Origin: Arthrobacter sp. SPG23
GTDB lineage: Bacteria; Actinomycetota; Actinomycetes; Actinomycetales; Micrococcaceae
DNA: 33,029 nucleotides
Assembly (NCBI RefSeq): GCF_000876655.1
Contig: NZ_JYCN01000029.1
Span: forward strand, 1 to 33,029
Direction: 5' to 3'
Position 1 is the stretch's first letter. Every line of letters starts with the position of its first letter. The position numbers and the translations under genes are program-made. Positions 1-7,295 of the stretch are shown here, piece by piece. The notes beneath the pieces were generated by a model, which saw only the letters and a list, made by a program, of their open reading frames with translations, was not told the origin of the DNA and did no database searches.

Positions 1-119
1 TTGGGCAGGGCCCGGTCCAGCAACTTCTTCCCGGCCCGGTCCAAGGCAACAGCATGGTGCTCACCCTTGCCGACATCCAATCCGATGAACACTTCAACGT
101 TTTCGTGGTTCCTGATCAC
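1..119 (-). CDS. IS110-family transposase, N-terminal fragment (runs off the window)
   Basis: The minus strand reads GTG at 119 and stays open to the left edge for 39 codons. The peptide contains the stretch VFIGLDVGKGEHHAVALD, which is the first acidic motif and surrounding signature of the DEDD (RuvC-like) domain of IS110-family recombinases. A GGAGG sits about 7 nt upstream of the GTG, which supports this start over an in-frame GTG nine bases further upstream. The rest of the transposase, including the serine-containing C-terminal domain, lies outside the window, so intactness cannot be judged. The family cuts and joins DNA using a guide (bridge) RNA made from the element's own non-coding end. 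The neighbouring APC permease points towards it on the same strand and is unrelated in function. Confidence 0.82.
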   Translation of the reverse strand, partial: MIRNHENVEVFIGLDVGKGEHHAVALDRAGKKLLDRALP

Positions 120-320
120 CTGGCGCACCTCCGGTCCTGGACACTGACTACCGTGCCAGCCTGACCATCGGTGTCAGGGCCCCGCACCCACGTTACGCAC
201 GACGTTCCTAAACTGTCCTGCCCCTATTAGCGGTCACCCTGCCACCCGCCCGGACCCGGTGACAACACTCTCAGGATCATCCAACAACAGAGCGTGATAA
301 TCATGCCGGACCCGGTCAGG
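120..320 (-). other. Non-coding region upstream of the IS110 transposase; possible bridge-RNA source and element end
   Basis: No convincing gene lies between the transposase start and the stop of the APC permease at 382. In IS110-group elements the guide RNA is encoded in the non-coding end upstream of the recombinase, which on this strand is this stretch. A hairpin with arms CCTGAC and GTCAGG and a 7-nt loop lies at 160-178. The 11-mer CCGGACCCGGT occurs twice, at 250-260 and 306-316. The exact end of the element cannot be placed without an uninterrupted homologous site; the family lacks obvious terminal inverted repeats. The RNA itself is an inference. Confidence 0.35.
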
Positions 321-381
321 CAAGCACACCCACATCCTGCAACAGAACTGGGCTACGAAAAAGGTAACGAGCGTTGGGTGG

Positions 382-1845
382 CTACGCCAGGGGGCGGTGC
401 ATCTCCACGGCCTCTTCGTGCCTGGGGCTGTCCGGATTCATCAGCGAATGCTTGCGGCCGTAGCCGAAGTAGATGATCAGCCCGACCACCAGCCAGACGA
501 AGAAGCGGAGCCAGGTTTCCCAGTGCAGCTGGAACATCAGGAAGGCCGAGGCCAGCACACCGAACGCGGGGATGACCGGCATGAAGGGCAGGCGGAAGGC
601 GCGCGGAGCGTCGGGCTTCTTGTAGCGGAAGACGATCACCGAGAAACAGACCACCACAAACGCGGCCAGGATGCCGATATTCGTCAGGTCTGCGACGGCC
701 TTAATCGGGAAGACTCCTGCCAGCAGGGCCGACGCGACGCCGGCAATCCAGGTCACCCGCTGCGGGGTTCCGTGGTGGTCCGTCTTGGCGAACCAGCCCG
801 GGAGCAGGCCGTCGCGGCTCATGGAGAACCAGACGCGGGTGACACCGAGGAGGAAGGTCAGCATTACGGTGAGGATGGACAGCACCGCAAACACGGAGAT
901 GATGGTGGCAATGACGGGCAGGCCGACGCCGCTAAACGCGGAGGCGAAGCCGGCCTTGGGATCGATGTCCTTGTAGTTCTGCATGCCGGTGAGGACCAGG
1001 GTGGCTGCCACGTAGAGGAGCATGGCGATGATCAGCGACAGGATAATCGCCTTCGGCATGTGCTTCTTGCCGTCGGTGGCTTCCTCGGCCGCGGTACTCA
1101 TGGCGTCGTACCCGAACACCGCGAAGAACACAGTGGCCGAGCCAGCCAGCACGGGGCCGAACCCGCTTGGCATGAACGGGTTGTAATTGTTCGTGTCGAT
1201 GTAGAAGATGCCCAGGCCAATAATGAACAGGATCAGGACAACCTTGATGGCCACTGCCACCAGCTCAAACCGGCCGAACGCCCGGGTTCCCCGGGAAAGG
1301 ATCCAGGTCACGATGAGGCAGACAACAATGGCGGGGATGTTGACGATTCCGCCCTTGCCCTCGTCCGGGGTTGACGTCATCCAGATGGGCATGTGGATGC
1401 CGATGCCGGAAAGGAAGGCATCGAAGTAGCCGGAAATACCAATGGCCACCACGGCCACGATTGCGATGTATTCGAGGAGCAGGTCCCAGCCGATGAACCA
1501 GCCGATCACTTCGCCAAGGGCCACATAGCCGTAGGTGTAGGCCGAGCCTGCGCGGGGAATCATGCCGGCAAATTCCGCATAAGACAATGCGGCGGCCGCC
1601 GAGGCGAGGCCCGCAATCAAGAAGGAAAACAGTACGGCAGGGCCCACGCCCGGCTCGCTCTCGCTGCCGTGGGCGACGAGGCCCGCCAGGGAAAAGATGC
1701 CGACGCCGATGATGCCGCCGACGCCGATGGCTGTCAGCTGCCACAGGCCCAGGCTTTTCATCAACCCGCTGTGTTTGTTTTCTTCTTCGATGTCGTCAAA
1801 CGGCTTACGCCGCATGATCGACTGGGATAAATCTTTTGTTCTCAT
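382..1845 (-). CDS. APC-superfamily amino-acid permease
   Basis: A polytopic membrane protein of about 487 residues with roughly twelve hydrophobic segments. The conserved first helix carries the APC signature GVGGIIGVGIFSLAG, the broken-helix substrate-binding segment, followed by the SYAEFAGMIPRAGSAYTY motif typical of the cationic amino-acid transporter/YfnA group. It probably imports an amino acid by proton symport; the substrate cannot be read from sequence. I chose the ATG at 1845 rather than the one at 1860, because CAGGAG lies just ahead of 1845 with good spacing, whereas the first ATG has no ribosome-binding site. A LysR-type regulator is transcribed divergently 140 bp away and is the likely controller. 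The gene looks intact. Confidence 0.9.
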   Translation of the reverse strand: MRTKDLSQSIMRRKPFDDIEEENKHSGLMKSLGLWQLTAIGVGGIIGVGIFSLAGLVAHGSESEPGVGPAVLFSFLIAGLASAAAALSYAEFAGMIPRAGSAYTYGYVALGEVIGWFIGWDLLLEYIAIVAVVAIGISGYFDAFLSGIGIHMPIWMTSTPDEGKGGIVNIPAIVVCLIVTWILSRGTRAFGRFELVAVAIKVVLILFIIGLGIFYIDTNNYNPFMPSGFGPVLAGSATVFFAVFGYDAMSTAAEEATDGKKHMPKAIILSLIIAMLLYVAATLVLTGMQNYKDIDPKAGFASAFSGVGLPVIATIISVFAVLSILTVMLTFLLGVTRVWFSMSRDGLLPGWFAKTDHHGTPQRVTWIAGVASALLAGVFPIKAVADLTNIGILAAFVVVCFSVIVFRYKKPDAPRAFRLPFMPVIPAFGVLASAFLMFQLHWETWLRFFVWLVVGLIIYFGYGRKHSLMNPDSPRHEEAVEMHRPLA

Positions 1846-1913
1846 CAGGGACTCCTGCATAGATGTGGACCCATCAATCCGCCCTGTGATGGGGGTTACT
1901 CAGTCTGTTTAGT

Positions 1914-1931
1914 ATGCAAGCCCGGTTGCAT
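1914..1931. promoter_or_regulatory. Candidate LysR operator in the permease-regulator intergenic region
   Basis: A perfect inverted repeat, ATGCAA-N6-TTGCAT, lies between the divergent permease and LysR genes. Its size and position fit the dyad bound by LysR-type regulators, which usually sits upstream of their own gene and the divergent target. The surrounding 1905-1975 stretch is strikingly AT-rich for this genome and must hold both promoters. A second weaker dyad, CTAAT...ATTAG, lies at 1950-1967. Exact -10 and -35 boxes are not clear. Confidence 0.5.
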
Positions 1932-1986
1932 TAGATAAAGTGAATTCTCCTAATTAATATTCATTAGATTTAGCGAAGGAACGGCC

Positions 1987-2922
1987 ATGCTTGATGTCAG
2001 GCGATTGAGGCTGCTCCGTGAGCTCAAAATCCGTGGAACCCTGGCCGAGGTGGCGGACGCCCTCCAGTACAGCCCATCGTCGGTTTCCCAGCAGCTGGCG
2101 CTGCTGGAGAAGGAGGCCGGGGTGCAGCTGCTGCGCAAGACCGGACGGCGGGTCCAGCTCACCCCGCAGGCCGAAGTCCTGGTGGCGCACACCGCTCACC
2201 TGCTCGAAACGCTGGAACAGGCCGAGGCCGATCTGGCCGCAAGCCTCACCACCGTGTCCGGGACCGTCCGGATCGCCGTCTTCCAGTCCGCCGCCCTCGC
2301 CCTCATGCCGGGCATGCTGACCCGGATGGCGTCCACGTATCCCGAAGTCAGGATCGAGATGGTGCAGCGCGAACCGGAAACGGCGTTGCATGAAACGTGG
2401 GCCCGGGACTTTGACCTGGTGATCGCCGAGCAATATCCGGGCCACGCCGCCCCGCGGTACGCGGAACTGGACCGGATCCGGCTGACCGGAGACGCCATCC
2501 GGCTGGCCGTCCCCGGACCGGACAAGGGCCTGCAGCCCATCCGGTCACTCGAAGACACGGCGGACCTTGCCTGGGTGATGGAGCCGCGGGGTGCGGCATC
2601 CCGCCACTGGGCTGAACAGGCGTGCCGCAGCGCCGGCTTCGAGCCCGACGTCCGGTACGAAACCGCGGACCTGCAGGCGCAGATCCGGCTGATCGAGTCC
2701 GGCAACGCCGTCGGCCTGATGCCCGACCTTGTCTGGACCGGCCGCGAAACGTCGGCGCAGCTGCTGCTGCTGCCCGGCAACCCGCACCGGACCGTCTTCA
2801 CGTCCGTTCGGCGGTCCAGCGCCAAGCGGCCCGCCATCCTCGCCGCCCGCGAGGTGCTGGCAGTTACAGCCGATTCGATTGCCCCCGCGGGCCCGGTCCC
2901 GCCGGAGGCAAAATCGGCATAA
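1987..2922 (+). CDS. LysR-family transcriptional regulator
   Basis: A 311-residue protein of usual LysR length. Residues 1-60 form the winged helix-turn-helix, with the recognition region TLAEVADALQYSPSSVSQQLALLEKEAG and the wing containing GRRVQLTPQAEVL. A linker helix follows, then a periplasmic-binding-like effector domain from about residue 93 to 290. GAAGGA precedes the ATG at a suitable distance. The divergent amino-acid permease and the dyad in the shared 140-bp gap suggest that this protein senses an amino acid or metabolite and controls the permease and itself. That link is by context only; the effector is unknown. Confidence 0.88.
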   Translation: MLDVRRLRLLRELKIRGTLAEVADALQYSPSSVSQQLALLEKEAGVQLLRKTGRRVQLTPQAEVLVAHTAHLLETLEQAEADLAASLTTVSGTVRIAVFQSAALALMPGMLTRMASTYPEVRIEMVQREPETALHETWARDFDLVIAEQYPGHAAPRYAELDRIRLTGDAIRLAVPGPDKGLQPIRSLEDTADLAWVMEPRGAASRHWAEQACRSAGFEPDVRYETADLQAQIRLIESGNAVGLMPDLVWTGRETSAQLLLLPGNPHRTVFTSVRRSSAKRPAILAAREVLAVTADSIAPAGPVPPEAKSA

Positions 2923-3003
2923 TCCCCAGGAAAACAATCTGGTGGACTCCCCGCGGGATGGTGGGAAGTTCCCTGCGTCACAGCGCGAAAGTGCGCCGGG
3001 CGT

Positions 3004-3009
3004 TAGACT
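3004..3009 (+). promoter_or_regulatory. -10 box of a probable leaderless panD promoter
   Basis: TAGACT ends 9 bases before the panD ATG, and no Shine-Dalgarno sequence fits in between. Transcription would start at or next to the start codon. No good -35 box is visible. Confidence 0.5.
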
Positions 3010-3018
3010 GGGCACGTT

Positions 3019-3447
3019 ATGAATCGCACAATGTTTAAGTCCAAAATCCACCGGGCCACTGTCACGCATGCCGATCTGCACTACGTGGGGTCGGTCACCG
3101 TTGACCTGGACCTGCTGGAGGCTGCGGACATTCTTCCCGGAGAGCTCGTGGCGATCGTTGACGTCACCAACGGCGCCCGGCTGGAGACGTACACTATCGC
3201 CGGCGAACGCGGTTCGGGCGTTATCGGCATCAACGGCGCGGCTGCGCACCTGATGCACGAAAATGACATCGTCATCCTGATCACCTATGCCGAGATGACC
3301 ACCGAAGAAGCCAGGGCCTACACGCCCAAGGTGGTCCACGTGGACAAGGACAACAAGATCGTCCAGATCGGCAACGACCCCGCCGAGGGGCACACCCGCG
3401 GCCTGATGCGGCCGCCGTTCGCCCTCAACAACTCCGCCCTGAACTAG
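3019..3447 (+). CDS. panD: Aspartate 1-decarboxylase (pyruvoyl enzyme proenzyme)
   Basis: PanD converts L-aspartate to beta-alanine for pantothenate and coenzyme A synthesis in the cytoplasm. The 142-residue protein matches the family along its length. The self-cleavage site Gly24-Ser25 lies in the motif HADLHYVGS, and Ser25 would become the pyruvoyl group. Lys9, Arg54 in the TNGARLETY segment, Tyr58, and the NGAAAHL motif are all where the E. coli enzyme has them. The start is fixed by homology and by a -10 box immediately upstream, so the message is probably leaderless. panB and panC are not adjacent, so the pathway is split in this genome. The C-terminal tail is longer than in E. coli, as is common in actinobacteria. 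Confidence 0.96.
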   Translation: MNRTMFKSKIHRATVTHADLHYVGSVTVDLDLLEAADILPGELVAIVDVTNGARLETYTIAGERGSGVIGINGAAAHLMHENDIVILITYAEMTTEEARAYTPKVVHVDKDNKIVQIGNDPAEGHTRGLMRPPFALNNSALN

Positions 3448-3523
3448 GCATCTCCTCCGGAACAGCCCCGTCCGGATACCGAGATCCTTCCCACACTCCG
3501 GCTGCGGGCTGAATAAATCTGAT

Positions 3524-3529
3524 TAGGCT
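3524..3529 (+). promoter_or_regulatory. -10 box upstream of leader ORF and AEC permease
   Basis: TAGGCT is followed by GGGATG and then GTG. The GTG at 3536 lies 6 bases after the box, the same spacing seen at other leaderless-type starts in this window, so transcription probably starts on a codon that opens a short reading frame. Confidence 0.4.
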
Positions 3530-3535
3530 GGGATG

Positions 3536-3598
3536 GTGAACGCCAACCCGCTCCCGCCCGGCCTGCCGGGGAACCTGTCAGGGACATCCGGGTGCTAG
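3536..3598 (+). CDS. Possible leaderless leader peptide (20 aa) ahead of the AEC permease
   Basis: From the GTG at 3536 (or an in-frame ATG three bases earlier) a 20-codon frame runs to a TAG at 3596-3598. It is rich in Pro, Gly and Asn and ends in a Cys. Its last codons overlap the GTG start of the permease (3592) in another frame, the arrangement expected for translational coupling. A promoter-like TAGGCT sits 6 bases before the GTG and no ribosome-binding site precedes it. No homologue is recognised. It may be a chance frame; comparison with related genomes would decide. Confidence 0.35.
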   Translation: MNANPLPPGLPGNLSGTSGC

Positions 3599-4515
3599 GC
3601 GTTCTCGCGGGCTTCTTCGTAGTGTGGTCCATCATCCTGGTGGGCATGTTCGTGGGCCGCCGGAAGATTCTGGGAGAACACGCCCGGCCCGTGCTCAGCT
3701 CGCTGACGTTCTTCGTGGCCAGCCCGGCGCTCCTTTTCGAGACCCTTAGCAAGGCCAAACTCCACGACGTCTTTGCCGCTCCCCTGCTGGTGACCGCCGC
3801 CGGCGCGATGGTCACGGCAGCAATCTTCTTTGTGATCGTCCGGTTCCTGCTGAAACGGACCGTCCCGGAATCGCTGATGTCGTCCATGAGCGCGTCCCTG
3901 GCGAACTCGGCCAACCTGGGTATTCCCATCGCGGTGTACGTCCTCGGCGACGCCAGTTACGTGGCACCTTTGCTGATCTTCCAGCTGGCGTTCTTCACCC
4001 CCCTGTTCCTGATGGCCCTGGATGCCACGACCAGCGCCCACCGGACCACCCCTGCCGGCTTTGCGCTGATGATCCTCAAGAACCCGATGATTGTGGGCTC
4101 CGCACTGGGCCTGGTGGTCGCGGGAACGCACTGGCAGGTGCCGGAGCTGGTCATGCAGCCGATCCACCTGATCGGAGGGGCGGCCATCCCGGCCATGCTG
4201 ATCGCGTTCGGCATGAGCCTGAACGGCTCCCGGCCCTTGCATGCAGCCGCCGGCCGCCGCATCGACACGGTCCTCGCCAGCGCATTCAAACTCGTGGTCC
4301 ATCCGGCCATCGCCTATCTGGTGGCACGGCTGATCGGCATGGAGGGGCAGGCCCTGTTCGCCGTCGTGGTGACGTCTGCACTGCCCACCGCCCAGAACGT
4401 CTTCGTCGCGGCCAGCCGCTACCGTACAGGCATCACCGTAGCCAAGGACACAGTGTTGATCACCACGGTCGTGGCAGTACCGGCCATGATCTGCGTGGCC
4501 CTGCTCCTCACCTAG
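3592..4515 (+). CDS. AEC (auxin efflux carrier) family transporter
   Basis: A 307-residue membrane protein with about ten hydrophobic segments. The N-terminal pattern VLAGFFVVWSIILVGMFVGRR, the ANSANLGIPIAVYVLG motif around residue 105 and the SALPTAQNVFVAASRY motif near residue 265 are hallmarks of the AEC/MleP-type permeases, which move organic acids or similar anions. The GTG start gives the normal family length; AGGG lies 8 bases upstream, so translation may partly depend on the short frame that overlaps the start. The stop codon overlaps that of the converging trehalose-related gene within a shared CTAG. The substrate cannot be predicted. Confidence 0.87.
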   Translation: MLGVLAGFFVVWSIILVGMFVGRRKILGEHARPVLSSLTFFVASPALLFETLSKAKLHDVFAAPLLVTAAGAMVTAAIFFVIVRFLLKRTVPESLMSSMSASLANSANLGIPIAVYVLGDASYVAPLLIFQLAFFTPLFLMALDATTSAHRTTPAGFALMILKNPMIVGSALGLVVAGTHWQVPELVMQPIHLIGGAAIPAMLIAFGMSLNGSRPLHAAAGRRIDTVLASAFKLVVHPAIAYLVARLIGMEGQALFAVVVTSALPTAQNVFVAASRYRTGITVAKDTVLITTVVAVPAMICVALLLT

Positions 4516-7139
4516 GCTTTCTGGTGCTGATCCAGGATCCGGGCACAGCGGATGAAGCCCAGGTGGGAGTACGCCTGCGGATGGTTTCCCAGGTGCGTTT
4601 CGGTACCGGGATCGTACTCTTCGGGCAGCAGGCCGGTGGGGCCGAACAGGTTCACCAGCTGGTCGAACAGGTCCCAGGCCTCCTCGATCCGGCCCACCGC
4701 CACATAGGCCTCGATCAGCCAGGTGGTGCAGATGTGGAAGCCGCCCTCCAAACCCGGCAGGCCGTCGTCGTACCTGTACCGGAAGACCGTGGGTCCCACC
4801 CGAAGCTCCCGTTCCACGGCCGTGACGGTGTCCAGAAACCGCTGGTCGTTCACGTCCAGCAGCCCGGACAGGCCGATGTGCAGCACGGCGGCGTCGAGGT
4901 CGGGACTGTCGTAGGCCACCGTGTAGGACGCGGCGCCCTCATCCCAGCCCTCGCGGAGGACCTCCTCGCGTATTGTTTCGGCGGTGGGCGCCCATGCGGG
5001 CTCCGGCGCCCTGCCGTGCCTGGCCGCGGTGCGCAGCGCCCGGTCCAGGGTCACCCAGCACATCACCTTGGTGTAGACGTGGTGCCGGGGTGCGCGGCGC
5101 GCTTCCCAGATCCCGTGGTCGGCCTCATGCCAGCGGGCCATCACGGCGGAGGCCATCTGGACCATCAGCTCCCAGTGCGAATCCTCCAGAGCGTCCTCCC
5201 GCTCGCTCACTGCGCAGATCAGCTCCGCGATGGGCCCGAAAACGTCCAGCTGCACCTGGTGGTCCGCGGCGTTGCCGATCCTGACGGGGCGTGATCCCGC
5301 ATAGCCGGGCAGGCTTTCGATGATGGCCTCCGTGGACAGCGGCGCCCCCGTAACCGAGTACAGCGGGTGCAGCCATTCAGGCCCGGGCGCGTTGTCCAGG
5401 ATGCGGCCCAGCCAGCGCAGGAATCCGTAGGCTTCCGTGGTGGAACCCAGGTCGACGAGCGCGTTGACGGTCATGGAGCCGTCCCGCAGCCAGCAGTAGC
5501 GGTAGTCCCAGTTCCGGGTGCCTCCGATTCCTTCGGGCAGCGAGGTGGTGGGGGCTGCCAGGACGGCGCCGGTGGGTTCGTGCACCAGCGCGCGGAGCAC
5601 CAGCGCCGAGCGGCGCACCAGCGACGGCTTGACGCCCGGCAGGTCCAGGTCCTGGACCCACCGCCGGGAGTGATGCGCGACGGCGGCGCGACGCTCGGTT
5701 TCGCCGCCCACCCCGGTGTGGCTGGGCTCGGTGTCACCGCAGCGCAGGTTGAGCACCACGGGTCCGTTCCGCAGGTTAACGTCAGCGGTGGCCGTGGCAT
5801 GGCGGCCGTCCGAGGTGATGGAGAAGCTGACGCCGGGGGCCAGCAGGATGATCGGATCGGACGTTCCCACCACGTGCAGCTCCTCGCCGCGGGCCTCCAT
5901 GCTGAACGGGGCGTTGGCGTAGTCCGGCCGGGGTGCGAAGACGATCCGGGCCGCGCCGCTGCCGGACAGCACCCGGACCAGGCTGGTGATCCCGTCCGGG
6001 GCAGGCTCGAGGTAGTCCGTCACGGTGACGTCGGCCCAGCGGGTTTCCACGATCATGGTGCTGTCCACATAACGCTGCCCGAGGACCTGGGACGCCTTGA
6101 CCGGTTCCACCGAGAAGTGGCCCGCGGCGTCGCCGCCCAGGATGTGGGCGAACAGGGACCCGGAGTCCGGCAGCGGGTGGCTCATCCAGCACACCTTGGC
6201 CTCGGGGGTGATCAGGGCAGTGGATGAGCCGTTGCCGATCATGGAGTGGCGCTCCAGTCCAACGGCGTCCTCCCCGAAGAGCCAGGCGCGGCGCAGTTCG
6301 AACAGGATGGCCAGGACCCGGGCAAAGGATTCCGGATCGCGGAGGCGGTGGGCTGCCCCGGTGGGTCCCTCCCCCACCTTGATGCCCATGTCGGGGCCGC
6401 GGAGGGTGGCCATGGCCAGTTCGTCGCTGGAGGCGTCGCCGGCATAGAGGGCGGCGCTTACGCCCAGGCGGGCGCGCAGGTGCTCCAGGGCGTCCGCCTT
6501 GGACGGTTCCACCACGGAGAGGTCCAGCACGGAGCCGTCCACGATGTAGAACAGGCCATGGGCGCGGGCCACTTCCTCGGCCTTCTCCAGCACTTTGGCG
6601 ACGATCGCGGGCGAGGCGGGCCGGGTGTGCACGGACACCGCTACCGGCTTGCGCTCGATGCTGATCCCCTTGTAGGCACCGATCGTTTCGACAAGCGCCT
6701 GGCTTGCCTGCTGCAGGACCGATTCGGTGGCAAGGGACAGGCCGTGGGCGAAACCCATGTCGAACTCGGCGCCGTGGGACCCCACCAGGTGCACCTCCGC
6801 CGGGAGCCTGGAAACCGCCGCCAGGTCCCGCAGCGACCGGCCGGAGATAACGGCCGCGTGGGTGTTGGGCAGTGCGGCCAGGGCGCGAAGCGCAATTGCG
6901 GCGCTGCCCAGAGGCAGGGTTTCGGTGGAGATCCCCTCCGCGTCGCAGAGCGTTCCGCCGTAGTTACAGGCCACCAGCAGCCCGGGCGTGCGGGCCAGGA
7001 TCTTGAGTTCAGCCAGCAGGTGTGGCGTGAGACCGTCGTCGGCGGCATCGGACTGCACAAAAGCGCGGAGCAGGCCGAGCGGCAGGGAACGGGTCAGGAG
7101 GGCAGAATCGGCCACGGACTGATTGAGCGGAGTAGGCAC
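4512..7139 (-). CDS. Trehalose-phosphatase-like (OtsB) domain fused to GH15 hydrolase; phosphatase motif degenerate
   Basis: A two-domain protein of 875 residues. The first ~300 residues have the HAD fold of trehalose-6-phosphate phosphatase, with the VISGRS and GDASSDELAM segments. The rest is a GH15 catalytic domain of the trehalase/glucoamylase-like type, with the RNWDYRYCWLRDGS motif, a GIWE segment likely to hold the general acid, and LLPEEYDPGT...LGNHPQAYSH near the C-terminus. The first HAD motif, normally DxDGTL, reads NYGGTL: both catalytic aspartates are lost (nucleophile to Asn, acid/base to Gly). The usual GDDxTDE also lacks its second Asp. The phosphatase half is therefore probably inactive and may be structural or a sugar-phosphate sensor, while GH15 looks intact. 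I prefer the GTG at 7139, which has AAGGA upstream, over the TTG at 7166. Confidence 0.88.
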   Translation of the reverse strand: MPTPLNQSVADSALLTRSLPLGLLRAFVQSDAADDGLTPHLLAELKILARTPGLLVACNYGGTLCDAEGISTETLPLGSAAIALRALAALPNTHAAVISGRSLRDLAAVSRLPAEVHLVGSHGAEFDMGFAHGLSLATESVLQQASQALVETIGAYKGISIERKPVAVSVHTRPASPAIVAKVLEKAEEVARAHGLFYIVDGSVLDLSVVEPSKADALEHLRARLGVSAALYAGDASSDELAMATLRGPDMGIKVGEGPTGAAHRLRDPESFARVLAILFELRRAWLFGEDAVGLERHSMIGNGSSTALITPEAKVCWMSHPLPDSGSLFAHILGGDAAGHFSVEPVKASQVLGQRYVDSTMIVETRWADVTVTDYLEPAPDGITSLVRVLSGSGAARIVFAPRPDYANAPFSMEARGEELHVVGTSDPIILLAPGVSFSITSDGRHATATADVNLRNGPVVLNLRCGDTEPSHTGVGGETERRAAVAHHSRRWVQDLDLPGVKPSLVRRSALVLRALVHEPTGAVLAAPTTSLPEGIGGTRNWDYRYCWLRDGSMTVNALVDLGSTTEAYGFLRWLGRILDNAPGPEWLHPLYSVTGAPLSTEAIIESLPGYAGSRPVRIGNAADHQVQLDVFGPIAELICAVSEREDALEDSHWELMVQMASAVMARWHEADHGIWEARRAPRHHVYTKVMCWVTLDRALRTAARHGRAPEPAWAPTAETIREEVLREGWDEGAASYTVAYDSPDLDAAVLHIGLSGLLDVNDQRFLDTVTAVERELRVGPTVFRYRYDDGLPGLEGGFHICTTWLIEAYVAVGRIEEAWDLFDQLVNLFGPTGLLPEEYDPGTETHLGNHPQAYSHLGFIRCARILDQHQKA

Positions 7140-7227
7140 AGGCGACGTCCTTCGGATAATCCCCAATGATGCGTGAGAGAAGTCCGGCGAGGGACATACC
7201 CCCAGTCTCCGATGCCGTGGTTACACC

Positions 7228-7256
7228 AGAATATCCCTGTCATTGCGGGAATGTAA
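7228..7256 (-). promoter_or_regulatory. Promoter of the OtsB-like/GH15 gene
   Basis: On the minus strand TTACAT (7256-7251) and TATTCT (7233-7228) are separated by exactly 17 bp, a good housekeeping-type promoter. The predicted start lies near 7221, giving a 5' leader of about 80 nt. Confidence 0.5.
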
Positions 7257-7295
7257 CGTGTGCTCCGCCGTCGATTTGGGGACGGGGCGGGGCAG

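Noticed and set aside
397..1374. Long open frame (325 codons) antisense to the APC permease
   Set aside because: Composition is Asp/Gly/His/Arg-rich without any domain; it is the mirror of a real GC-rich gene.
5367..6227. Plus-strand frame of 286 codons inside the OtsB-like/GH15 gene
   Set aside because: No domain signature and no ribosome-binding site; the opposite strand has clear GH15 motifs.
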